From positions 1 to 64,000 of the forward strand of contig JAPLQY010000063.1 of NCBI GenBank assembly GCA_026399475.1: 64,000 nucleotides of DNA, in the 5' to 3' direction. Source of the stretch: Rhodocyclales bacterium (lineage in GTDB: Bacteria > Pseudomonadota > Gammaproteobacteria > Burkholderiales > Rhodocyclaceae). Shown piece after piece: positions 48,337 through 56,362 of the stretch. Each line of letters starts with the position of its first letter. Position 1 is the first letter of the stretch. The notes beneath the pieces are model-generated. The model searched no databases, was not told the DNA's origin, and saw only the letters and a list, made by a program, of their open reading frames with translations. The position numbers and the translations under genes were made by a program.

Positions 48337-49114
48337 CAGTGGCTTCGTCGCCTCGCTCGCAAAGCAGGAATATGCTGGAACACAGGTCGGGATACTGCTG
48401 ACCCAGGGCGTAGCAGCCATCCAGATACTCGCGTGAAATGATGTCCGTCTGCAGCAGGCGATCCCACTGAAAGTTCGCCAGCGCCTTGAAGAAGATCCCG
48501 GAACGGTGCACTACCTTCAAACCTGCTGCAACGGCGTCCTGCTCGAGGGTGTCGAGGGAATAAGTACGGCGATGGCCATGCTCGGCTTCGGCCGCAGTTA
48601 CTGCCGCATTGTGGGCGATCAGGCCCATCTTGACCGCGATCTGCCGCGAGGGAGCGTTGGCATTCGGGCACGCCAGGAAGAAGCGCCCACCGTCGGCAAG
48701 CCATTCGTCGTTGATGCGCCTGAGCACTCGCACCGGCTCTTCGAGGTGTTCCAGTACATGGGTCATCACGACATTGTCGTAGCGCCCGGGTAAAGTCGCG
48801 TGCTCGAAAGTCGAGTTGACGAACCGGACCCCTCCTCCCAGTTTGCGCTTCGCCTCGGCGACCGCCTCGGGCGACGCCTCGACGCAGGTGATGTCATCGA
48901 AACGGGGCTGCAGCCTCCGGGTGAAGGCGCCCTCGTAGCAGCCAAGTTCGAGCAGGCTCCCGCTCCTGAAGAAGGGCTCGAAGGACTTGATCATGCAGGG
49001 ATGAATTACGTCGAGGTCGAAGTTGTAAACATAGCGGTCCTTTCCGGGAGCCGCGAATTCGCCCGGTTCCTTGCCGCTACTGTTCGATGAAGTCAATTTC
49101 TTTCTCCTATTCAT
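48326..49114 (-). CDS. Class I SAM-dependent methyltransferase
   Basis: 262 residues. SAM-binding motif LLELGCYEGAFTRRLQPRFD, motif II ITCVEASPEAVAEAKRKL, then VVMTHVLEHLEEPVRVLRRI and the acceptor-side FFLACPNANAPSRQIAVKMG. Starts at ATG 49114; a TTG at 49096 directly behind AGGAGAAAG has the better ribosome-binding site. Very similar in layout to the methyltransferase at 53649 (both end CY/LCEVGIAYPELCS-like), so the two probably modify related sugars. Confidence 0.88.
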   Translation of the reverse strand: MNRRKKLTSSNSSGKEPGEFAAPGKDRYVYNFDLDVIHPCMIKSFEPFFRSGSLLELGCYEGAFTRRLQPRFDDITCVEASPEAVAEAKRKLGGGVRFVNSTFEHATLPGRYDNVVMTHVLEHLEEPVRVLRRINDEWLADGGRFFLACPNANAPSRQIAVKMGLIAHNAAVTAAEAEHGHRRTYSLDTLEQDAVAAGLKVVHRSGIFFKALANFQWDRLLQTDIISREYLDGCYALGQQYPDLCSSIFLLCERGDEATDAK

Positions 49115-49136
49115 GGCGATGGCCGAGTTCCGCAGA

Positions 49137-50114
49137 TCAGCCATTCGGTTCTTTCTCCAGTTCCCGATCCAGCACGGCAAGGCCAAATCCGAGCCGACCG
49201 AATTCGTTGCCGTTGTAGAGCATGTAGACTTTCCCGCTCAGTTCGAAGACGTGTGGGTAACACTGCATTTGCGAATCCCAGCCCGCGTCCGAAATATCGA
49301 TCCCGCCCCTGCTGTCATCGCGTACCCAGTCGATCAGGTCATCGGAAAAGGCGTAGCCGATCCGATACGCATTGTCGCTCTGTTTGCGGAAGCCATGCGC
49401 CTGTCGATAGCAGAAATACATGTGGTAGAGGCCGTCGAGCTGAAAGACCGTCGGCAGGGCCTGGCACTCATCCTCGTTCAGCCTGTCGCTGATGATTTGC
49501 CTCCCGCTTCTGCGCCAGTTCATTCCGTCTTCAGAAGTGGCGTGTGCGATCTTGTACACCCGGTCGGGCGGCTCCGTCGCGTTGAATTTTTTCCAGCGCG
49601 TGCCGAAGATGTACCACATGTGAAACAGCCCGGCGTAGCGCCGAACAAAGGCATCGGCCACCAGAAACGGCTCATTCAAGGACGCCGCCATGATCGGCCC
49701 CCAGCCGAATTTCCGAAATGTCAGGCCCTCGTCGTGACTGATGGCGAGGCCGATCGATGCGTCAGCTGACACCGAGACCTTGCGGTTCCACCCGGTGGTG
49801 AAGGCCAGTATCCGATCTCCATCCCGCAGCACATTGACCGGAAATATCCCGTGCTCGTCGAAACAGCCGAGGCCGCCCAGTTCTATCACCGTGTGCTGCG
49901 ACACGCCGAGGATACGCTGCATGTCCAAATCGAAATCGACGAAGGTGGGATGACTCAGGTACTTGCCGACGCTGTCCCTTTCGCGGGTCGAGCAATACAC
50001 TCGGACACGATCGGCCAGGACCAGGGCCTGTGGCGACTGGGCGAACTCATGGCAATCGTTCGGGAGGGTGTGTTCAGTGGGATCGAATATCCGGCCCAGC
50101 TTGGTCCACTTCAC
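49137..50114 (-). CDS. Beta-propeller glycosidase-like protein (GH43/GH130-like fold), copy A
   Basis: 325 residues of repeated beta-strand units with W/Y-rich blades: FAQSPQALVLADRVRVYCST, IGLAISHDEGLTFRKFGWGP, IAHATSEDGMNWRRSG, IGYAFSDDLIDWVRDDS. The ISHDG/SEDGxxW pattern is typical of five-bladed glycosidase-like propellers. No signal peptide, so it acts in the cytoplasm. Its neighbour upstream is a clear paralogue, and the two genes overlap by 4 bp. Which sugar it handles, and whether it is catalytic, cannot be told. Confidence 0.78.
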   Translation of the reverse strand: MKWTKLGRIFDPTEHTLPNDCHEFAQSPQALVLADRVRVYCSTRERDSVGKYLSHPTFVDFDLDMQRILGVSQHTVIELGGLGCFDEHGIFPVNVLRDGDRILAFTTGWNRKVSVSADASIGLAISHDEGLTFRKFGWGPIMAASLNEPFLVADAFVRRYAGLFHMWYIFGTRWKKFNATEPPDRVYKIAHATSEDGMNWRRSGRQIISDRLNEDECQALPTVFQLDGLYHMYFCYRQAHGFRKQSDNAYRIGYAFSDDLIDWVRDDSRGGIDISDAGWDSQMQCYPHVFELSGKVYMLYNGNEFGRLGFGLAVLDRELEKEPNG

Positions 50115-51085
50115 GGCTTGCTCCTGTCCAGGGGGCCACGCAATCTCGCCAGCCCGATGCCCGCACGCCCCATTTCGTTGCCCTGGTAGAGCATCCAGGT
50201 TTCGTCATCGAGCATGAATACGTGCGGATAATTCACCATTTCCGAATCCCAGCCGCTTGGCGAAACATGCATTCCGGCGACATCGTCACGTCGGGTCCAG
50301 GTCGTCATGTCCTCCGAGAAGGCATAGCCTATGCGGTAGCCACCTTCCTTGCTCCTGTAGTTGTGGATGTCCCGGTACGAAAAGAACATGTGGTACTTCC
50401 CGTCACGAAACAGCACGTCGGGACAGGCCTGGCACTCGTGTTCGCCGAGGCGGCTTTCGATCAGGTCCTTGCCGAACTTGACCCATTCGATGCCGTCCTC
50501 GGAGGATGCCATGCGAATCCGGTACACGGGCTCCGGCCGGCCTTCGGTGCGCAGCCATTCCTTCCCCGATACGTACCACAGGTACCACTTCCCGCCGTAG
50601 TTCCGGATGCGCGGGCTGCCCAGCAAGAAGGGCTCGTCAGGACTGTAGGAGAGTACAGGGCCCTCACCGAGGCGGGTGAAGGACTCGCCACCATCGTGGC
50701 TCACCGCAAGGCCGATAGCGGCATTGAACGGTACTGACTCGCAGCGGGTCCATCCCGCGTAATAGGCACGCACCGCGTCCCCGTCACGGATCACGGAAAC
50801 CGGATAGGTGCCGAACTCGTCGAAACTGCCGCAACCACCGAGACTCAGGACCGGCTTGGGGCAGACCCTGAGGATCCTGAGCAGATTGCTTCGGTCCAGG
50901 TCGATCCAGGAAATGAAACTCAGATACTGACCATCCGCCGCGGGCGCGGGCCTTGAACAGAAATAGACCCGGACACAGGTGTCGAACACCAGCACCGACG
51001 GAGACTGCGCATACTCCTTCATCCAGCTGCCGCCCCCGAGGTCTTTTGGATCGAACAGCTTTCCGAGTTTTTCCCACTGGAACAT
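50111..51085 (-). CDS. Beta-propeller glycosidase-like protein (GH43/GH130-like fold), copy B
   Basis: 324 residues, paralogous to the gene at 49137 over the full length: MFQWEKLGKLFDPKDLGGGS versus MKWTKLGRIFDP, IGLAVSHDGGESFTRLGEGP, IRMASSEDGIEWVKFG, IGYAFSEDMTTWTRRDD. The ATG at 51085 was chosen by alignment to the paralogue; the 10-residue longer reading overlaps the phosphoesterase gene. Likely forms part of the glycan precursor pathway. Confidence 0.78.
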   Translation of the reverse strand: MFQWEKLGKLFDPKDLGGGSWMKEYAQSPSVLVFDTCVRVYFCSRPAPAADGQYLSFISWIDLDRSNLLRILRVCPKPVLSLGGCGSFDEFGTYPVSVIRDGDAVRAYYAGWTRCESVPFNAAIGLAVSHDGGESFTRLGEGPVLSYSPDEPFLLGSPRIRNYGGKWYLWYVSGKEWLRTEGRPEPVYRIRMASSEDGIEWVKFGKDLIESRLGEHECQACPDVLFRDGKYHMFFSYRDIHNYRSKEGGYRIGYAFSEDMTTWTRRDDVAGMHVSPSGWDSEMVNYPHVFMLDDETWMLYQGNEMGRAGIGLARLRGPLDRSKP

Positions 51086-51104
51086 TGCAGCGCCCCTTGT
51101 CCGG

Positions 51105-51782
51105 TCAGTCCGCAAGCCGGCGCAACGTCCTTGCCCCGGTCTTCAAGCCGCCGTAGTAGTAGTCGCCGAATCCGGCGGCCTCCATCAGGTCGAACACCGG
51201 CTGCATGTCGTATGCCACCCGGTGCAGGCGGAACTCGTACCCGTCATGGGTGGCGAAAGCGGCGCGCGGGTCGCCGTCCCGCGGCTGGCCAACGGACCCG
51301 GGATTGCAGTAGGTCTTGGTGCCGAATTGCTGCAGCGTCTGGATATGGGTATGCCCCGAAACAAAAACATCTCCGGGCAGCCTCTCGAAATATTCTGAAC
51401 CAGGCTTGAGGTATTCGTCGATGGGATCGCCCCATCCGCCATGCACCATGTGAATGCCGTCGATGCGCATCTGCAGCGGCAGCGTTCGCAGCCATTCGAC
51501 GTGCTGCGACTCGATGATGCCGCGCTGATAGGCAAGGCAGTCATTGACGCTCCTCGAGCGCGGGCAAAAGCCGTCGCCGGCCATATACCAGTCGTGGTTA
51601 CCCATCACGCTCGGAATGCCTCGCCGGCGCAGCTCGGCACAGCACTCGTTGACCTGCGTGTAGTAACCGACGATATCTCCCGCGCAATACACGCGGCTGA
51701 TGCCGAGCCCGTCCAGCTCCGCCAGCACGGCCTGCAGTGCCTGAAAATTGCCGTGGATGTCAGAGATGAAGGCTGTCTTCAT
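51105..51782 (-). CDS. Calcineurin-like metallophosphoesterase
   Basis: 225 residues with all metal motifs: FISDIHGN, CAGDIVGYY, MGNHDW, MVHGGWGD and SGHTHIQ. The compact form resembles YfcE/MJ0936-type phosphodiesterases. In this operon it might dephosphorylate or hydrolyse a sugar-phosphate or nucleotide-sugar intermediate; that is inference. It overlaps the ATP-grasp gene by 23 bp. Confidence 0.88.
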   Translation of the reverse strand: MKTAFISDIHGNFQALQAVLAELDGLGISRVYCAGDIVGYYTQVNECCAELRRRGIPSVMGNHDWYMAGDGFCPRSRSVNDCLAYQRGIIESQHVEWLRTLPLQMRIDGIHMVHGGWGDPIDEYLKPGSEYFERLPGDVFVSGHTHIQTLQQFGTKTYCNPGSVGQPRDGDPRAAFATHDGYEFRLHRVAYDMQPVFDLMEAAGFGDYYYGGLKTGARTLRRLAD

Positions 51783-52737
51783 AAAATATGCAATCCTCCG
51801 TATAGCGCACCGCCCTGCCGCGCCTGATCACGGGTTGTTGAGGCGTGCGTCTCTCCAGAAAATAGTCCGCCGCCATTGCGCTCTCGTTGTAGCCGAAGGC
51901 TGTCCGGATCGAGGTCGAGGAAGAAATTCTCGGGTTGATTTCCAGCAGCTTGACGTCGCCGGAAGCAATTCTGAACTGGAAATTCGTCGGCCCCACGGGC
52001 TCGAAGGCCTGGCACAGCGAAGACATCGTGGCGATGAATTCGTCGCTGGCCACCACTTCCGCCTTCTCGGTGTAGCCGTCGCGGGACAGTTTGCGCCGGA
52101 GCGTCATGCAAGCATGGAAACCACCCTTGCCGTCGCAGAATGCAGAGCTCGTGAATTCCTCGGCCTCATTGCCGACAATAGGCTGCGCCATCAGGATCGG
52201 ACCAATGTTCGCTTGCTGACGCAAAAAGGCGGCTTCGTCACCGATTTGCACAATGCCCCGGCCGCCGAATCCGCGCCTTGGCTTGAGCAGAAAGGGCAGC
52301 CCGAAGCGCTCCGCCAGTTCGGCGTATTCCGTGCCGAGCGAACTATCGATCCGGCAGGGCATCCCGATGCTGCGCAAACGCTCGTGGAACAGCCACTTGT
52401 CCTGGCACAGGCTCACCAGTTCCAACTTGTTCAGCATGGCAACGGCGCCGGATTTATCGATCTCTTTGGCATGTGCCGCCCAGGCGTGCAGGTCGATTTC
52501 TATGCCCGGAATGACCAGATCGACCTTGTGGCTGGCGATAGTGTTCAGCAGCCAGGGCATGTAGGACGGATCATGGGTGTGCGGCGCCAGCTCAAAGATG
52601 TCGCAGAAACGCGGCGCCACCGAGTCGCCGTAAATCGACGTGCCGATCAGGCGCAGATCCATGCCTGATGATTTCAGGGAGCGGAGAACTCCGTAGCCGA
52701 CGATGCCGCTGGCACCGGACACCAGTATCATCTTCAT
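51760..52737 (-). CDS. ATP-grasp ligase (carbamoyl-phosphate synthase-like)
   Basis: 325 residues: an N-terminal Rossmann-like pre-grasp domain (LVSGASGIVGYGVLRSLKSS, DLVIPGIEID) and an ATP-grasp domain (about 110-290) with GLPFLLKPRRGFGGRGIVQI and the metal-binding VKLLEINPRISSSTSI. Ligases of this kind join a carboxylate to an amine or other nucleophile, so it could attach an amino acid or acyl group to a glycan precursor. ATG overlaps the epimerase stop. Confidence 0.87.
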   Translation of the reverse strand: MKMILVSGASGIVGYGVLRSLKSSGMDLRLIGTSIYGDSVAPRFCDIFELAPHTHDPSYMPWLLNTIASHKVDLVIPGIEIDLHAWAAHAKEIDKSGAVAMLNKLELVSLCQDKWLFHERLRSIGMPCRIDSSLGTEYAELAERFGLPFLLKPRRGFGGRGIVQIGDEAAFLRQQANIGPILMAQPIVGNEAEEFTSSAFCDGKGGFHACMTLRRKLSRDGYTEKAEVVASDEFIATMSSLCQAFEPVGPTNFQFRIASGDVKLLEINPRISSSTSIRTAFGYNESAMAADYFLERRTPQQPVIRRGRAVRYTEDCIFYEDSLHL

Positions 52738-53582
52738 CCGGCAGCCCTTCGCTGGGCCGCTTCCATTTCCATCCCGAGTTCGACAGAAATCCGCGGAAAA
52801 TAATCGATCAGTCGGAACAGCGAATCATCCAGCGGAAACACGCTGTCGGGGATGTCGGCTTCATCGGCGACGAAGCGGATCTTGCCTTTGCTGCCAAAAG
52901 CCCTGGCCGCCGCCGCGGCAAGCTCGGAATAGCGCACATCCCTGGTGTTCATGCAGGTGTAGATGCCTTTCAATTCGCGCTGGACCACCCGCGCAACAAT
53001 TCTGGCCATGTCCTCCATATGGAGAAAGTTCCTCAGCGCATCGTTCGAGCCATGAATCAGGATGTCTGCACCTTCGACAGCCCGTTCGATAATTGCCGAA
53101 AGGAAAGGCTGGTGCCGTCGCCGGGCTTCCCCGACACCGTACAGGCGACCGGGCCGGAGTATGGTTAGCGGCAGCCGGAAACGCGAACTGAAGCCGGTCG
53201 CCAGTTCGTCCCCGTGCCGCTTCGACAGCGCATAGGCACTGAAAAAGGGCGATGTCTCGTCGAGGCCGGCGAAGATACTCGAGACCTGGACCATGTGGCC
53301 AACGCCCGACGCCACGCATGACTGGCAGAGCTTCAGGACGCCGAGGGCGTTCACCGTTTCCATCCGCAGGATATCCTCGAAACTGTCGCCACCGAATTGC
53401 GCCGCAGTGTTGATGACGACATTGATACCCGCGGGAACCAGGAACTTGTCCTGCGCGTCGCTCAAATCCAGCCTGACATCGCAGCCGTGGCGACCGGCGG
53501 TCAGCACCTCGGCGTCTTCCCCGAGAACCGGCTTCAGCGTCTGCGCCAAGGCGGAAGTACCGCCGACAATCAGTATCCGCAT
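52734..53582 (-). CDS. NAD-dependent epimerase/dehydratase (extended SDR)
   Basis: 282 residues. NAD-binding loop is ILIVGGTSALAQTL (a variant of GxxGxxG), then AAQFGGDSFEDILRMETVNA, the active-site YALSKRHGDELATGF (YxxxK) and the extended-SDR proline motif LRPGRLYGVGE. Probably makes or reduces an NDP-sugar for the filament glycan. 66 bp after the methyltransferase gene. Confidence 0.9.
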   Translation of the reverse strand: MRILIVGGTSALAQTLKPVLGEDAEVLTAGRHGCDVRLDLSDAQDKFLVPAGINVVINTAAQFGGDSFEDILRMETVNALGVLKLCQSCVASGVGHMVQVSSIFAGLDETSPFFSAYALSKRHGDELATGFSSRFRLPLTILRPGRLYGVGEARRRHQPFLSAIIERAVEGADILIHGSNDALRNFLHMEDMARIVARVVQRELKGIYTCMNTRDVRYSELAAAAARAFGSKGKIRFVADEADIPDSVFPLDDSLFRLIDYFPRISVELGMEMEAAQRRAAG

Positions 53583-53648
53583 GAAATCCTCACGGCAGCC
53601 ATCTCCAATGGTTGCCCGGACGCGGGCGCAGGGGTGCAGGCGATGAAA

Positions 53649-54371
53649 TCATGTGATGGAAGCTTCGGCGAGGATGCCGCTGCACAGTTCAGGATAGGCA
53701 ATGCCGACTTCGCACAAGCCGCGGATCACCCCATCTTCCAGCTTCAGTGCCAGCATTTGCCCGGTGGTAATCGGCTTCAGGAATATCCCTTCCATGCTGG
53801 CGATACTCAGCCCGGCACGCTCAATTTCCGCGCGCAGTGTGTCAAGGGTGTAATAACGTTTGTGTCCCAACAGTCGATCGTTGTCTGACAGTGCCTCCAG
53901 ATCGTCGAGCATGCCGGCCAGATGCCCGAGTCGCCTGTTCAGTGCCTCGGCATTGGGCACCGCCACGAACATCCGGCCGCCCGGCGCCAGAAAGTCCCGG
54001 TAGCGCCTGATGATGTCCTGTGGGTAATCGACGTGTTCCAGAATGAAGCCCATCACGATCACGTCGAATTTTTCGTCGGTCTGGAACTCCTCGAAATAGG
54101 CTTCGCATATCTCGGCACTACATCGGGGAAAGCGCTGGCGGAAATTTTCAATCACCGCGTTCGACCCTTCCAGCACCAACTGCCGCGTGAAGTGTCTGGA
54201 AAAAATCTCGGTGGCAAATCCGTGGCCCAAGCCGAGCTCAAGCACGGAGCGCGCCGCCGGACTCCTGCCGACGACCCGCTGCGGATACCAGCTCAGCAGG
54301 ATCTCGTTGTCGAAATCATAAGGATTGCGACCCTGATAGGCGGCGACGTGAATGTCCAGATGGTTTGCCAT
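53649..54371 (-). CDS. Class I SAM-dependent methyltransferase
   Basis: 240 residues. SVLELGLGHGFATEIFSRHF is the SAM motif, with FDVIVMGFILEHVDYPQDII and GGRMFVAVPNAEALNRRLGH downstream. A close relative of the methyltransferase at 48326. Sits between epimerase and WbqC-like genes; an O- or N-methyltransferase for a sugar is likely. Confidence 0.9.
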   Translation of the reverse strand: MANHLDIHVAAYQGRNPYDFDNEILLSWYPQRVVGRSPAARSVLELGLGHGFATEIFSRHFTRQLVLEGSNAVIENFRQRFPRCSAEICEAYFEEFQTDEKFDVIVMGFILEHVDYPQDIIRRYRDFLAPGGRMFVAVPNAEALNRRLGHLAGMLDDLEALSDNDRLLGHKRYYTLDTLRAEIERAGLSIASMEGIFLKPITTGQMLALKLEDGVIRGLCEVGIAYPELCSGILAEASIT

Positions 54372-54383
54372 GATGGTGGGTGA

Positions 54384-55118
54384 CTAATCCGCAGTTCCGG
54401 CCGCAATCCCGTCGGCCCCGATCAGGTCGAAGCCCGTCGCGATTGCGGCAAGTGCGCGCTCGCGCGGGTTGAACATCAGAACGTCGATCATCGACAACCA
54501 GGGTACGAAGGAGTCGCCGAACTGCTCATACGCGAATGGTCTCGATTGAAGGAATTTAAGGTCGACACCCTTGTCCCGGAACCCTTCTCTTGAATACAGC
54601 CCCATGCCGCCGATCGCGTTCACATACGTGTCTGCGCCGACCGCCGAACATAGCGCGAGGACCTTGTCCTCGCTCTTCAGCGCATGGTCGATGTCGATGT
54701 CCGAAGATATTCTGATCTCGGTCGCAATCCCAAGATGCTGGCAGGTCTTGACGATGGAGTGATGCAGAAAGCGAAACAGGTTCTGATCAGCATGCTGCAC
54801 GATCTGCTCGATCAATGGAAACGTCGCGCCAAAGTAGGGCGCCCGCCGGTAAGCCTCCCTGAATTGGTTGAGCAGCTTGTCGCGCCGGAAATCCGCCGCC
54901 AGTTCCCGGTCGCAGACATTCAGATCGTCCGATCCCCCTTTCAGCGGCAGCGAGAACATCACGTCCTTGCCATCCTGCAATAGGCGATTCCGGTTGATCC
55001 ATCCCTTCTTCGTGTACTTGATGTTGTCGTACACAATGAACATGTCCACCGCACCGATCAGCTGAAAGTAGCCAATATAGGGGAAGAAGTATGGCTGCAT
55101 GATCGCAAGGCGTTTCAT
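54384..55118 (-). CDS. WbqC-like family protein
   Basis: 244 residues with the WbqC signature start MKRLAIMQPYFFPYIGYFQL, then VYDNIKYTKKGWINRNRLLQ. WbqC genes are common in O-antigen and flagellar glycan clusters next to DegT aminotransferases; the biochemical role is not settled, though acyl transfer to an amino sugar has been considered. The ATG at 55118 gives the canonical start. 7 bp after the aminotransferase gene. Confidence 0.9.
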   Translation of the reverse strand: MKRLAIMQPYFFPYIGYFQLIGAVDMFIVYDNIKYTKKGWINRNRLLQDGKDVMFSLPLKGGSDDLNVCDRELAADFRRDKLLNQFREAYRRAPYFGATFPLIEQIVQHADQNLFRFLHHSIVKTCQHLGIATEIRISSDIDIDHALKSEDKVLALCSAVGADTYVNAIGGMGLYSREGFRDKGVDLKFLQSRPFAYEQFGDSFVPWLSMIDVLMFNPRERALAAIATGFDLIGADGIAAGTAD

Positions 55119-55125
55119 TGACCGC

Positions 55126-56244
55126 TCAGAATGCGACAATTTTGACTATCAAATCAATCTGGTCATTTGTCAGCGCGGGATAGATTGGCAAACAGATGAC
55201 TTGTTCCGCCACTTTCCTTGCCACGGGCAAATTCGCATGTGCCGCCGAAGGCATGCCGCGGTACATCGGAAAATCGCTTATCAATGGATAGAAATACCGT
55301 CGCGCATAAACACCGCTTTCTTGCATCTTTTGGTACAGCGCATCACGGCTGAGGGGATAGTCCGGCTTTACCAGAATCGGAAAGTAGGCATAGTTTGCGA
55401 CCTTCTCGCCAGCACCCGACAGACAATTGATGCCCTTGACATCGGCCAGAGCCTCGCGGTAGCGACGATCAATGGCTTTGCGTTTTTTCAGAGCTTCATC
55501 GATGCCTTTGATCTGAAGCAATCCAAAAGCGGCATTGATTTCGCTCATCTTGCCGTTGATGCCGGGCGCGACCACCGTCACCTCGTCCACAAAGCCAAAG
55601 TTCTTCAGGTGGTCAATCCTTTGCTTCGTCTTGGCATCGTGGCAGACAATGGCACCACCTTCAAAGGTGTTGAATACTTTGGTGGCATGGAAACTGAGAA
55701 TCGACAGGTCGCCGTGATTGAGCACGCTGCCGTCATGACATTGCACGCCAAAGGCGTGTGCGGCATCGTAGATGACTCTGAGCCCATAGTTGTCGGCTAT
55801 TTTCTGGATGCGATCTACATCGCAGGGATGCCCATAGCAATGCACGGGCATGATCGCGGTGGTTTGAGGGGTGATAGCCGCTTCAATTCTTTCCGGGGCA
55901 AGATTGAGCGTGACCGGATCAATGTCCACAAACACCGGCTTGATTCCGTTCCAAAGCAGAGAGTGCGAGGTTGCCACGAAAGAGTATGGCGTAGTGATCA
56001 CCTCCCCCGTTATGCGCAATGCCTGCATGGCGGTGATGAGGGCTACGGTGCCGCTGGTGAACAAGGCGACGTGTTTCACTCCGAGATAATCGCAGAGCGC
56101 CTGCTCCAGTTGGTGATGGAAGGGACCATTGTTAGTCAGCCACTTGCTGTCCCATATCTGCTGCAGATAAGGGATGAATTCCTCGAGAGGCGGTAACAGC
56201 GGTTGCGTGACATATATTGGCGTCGTCGCCTTGGATGTAGCCAT
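55126..56244 (-). CDS. DegT/DnrJ/EryC1/StrS sugar aminotransferase
   Basis: PLP enzyme that makes amino sugars from keto-NDP-sugars. From ATG 56244 it is 372 residues, the family norm. SGTVALITAMQAL binds phosphate, YDAAHAFG holds the PLP Asp, and SFHATKVFNTFEGG the Schiff-base Lys. A longer reading to 56406 adds 54 residues without homology and was rejected. The 118-bp gap upstream contains no promoter box that I can see. Confidence 0.94.
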   Translation of the reverse strand: MATSKATTPIYVTQPLLPPLEEFIPYLQQIWDSKWLTNNGPFHHQLEQALCDYLGVKHVALFTSGTVALITAMQALRITGEVITTPYSFVATSHSLLWNGIKPVFVDIDPVTLNLAPERIEAAITPQTTAIMPVHCYGHPCDVDRIQKIADNYGLRVIYDAAHAFGVQCHDGSVLNHGDLSILSFHATKVFNTFEGGAIVCHDAKTKQRIDHLKNFGFVDEVTVVAPGINGKMSEINAAFGLLQIKGIDEALKKRKAIDRRYREALADVKGINCLSGAGEKVANYAYFPILVKPDYPLSRDALYQKMQESGVYARRYFYPLISDFPMYRGMPSAAHANLPVARKVAEQVICLPIYPALTNDQIDLIVKIVAF

Positions 56245-56362
56245 GTCCTGAGCTCGCCTGTCGGCCTGCAGGACAACTTCAGGTGACGTGTGACATGCCT
56301 GCGCATTCGGCTTGTCGCCTGATGAATGATGCGTGATGCCCTCCGCTGACGTCGCTACCGAC

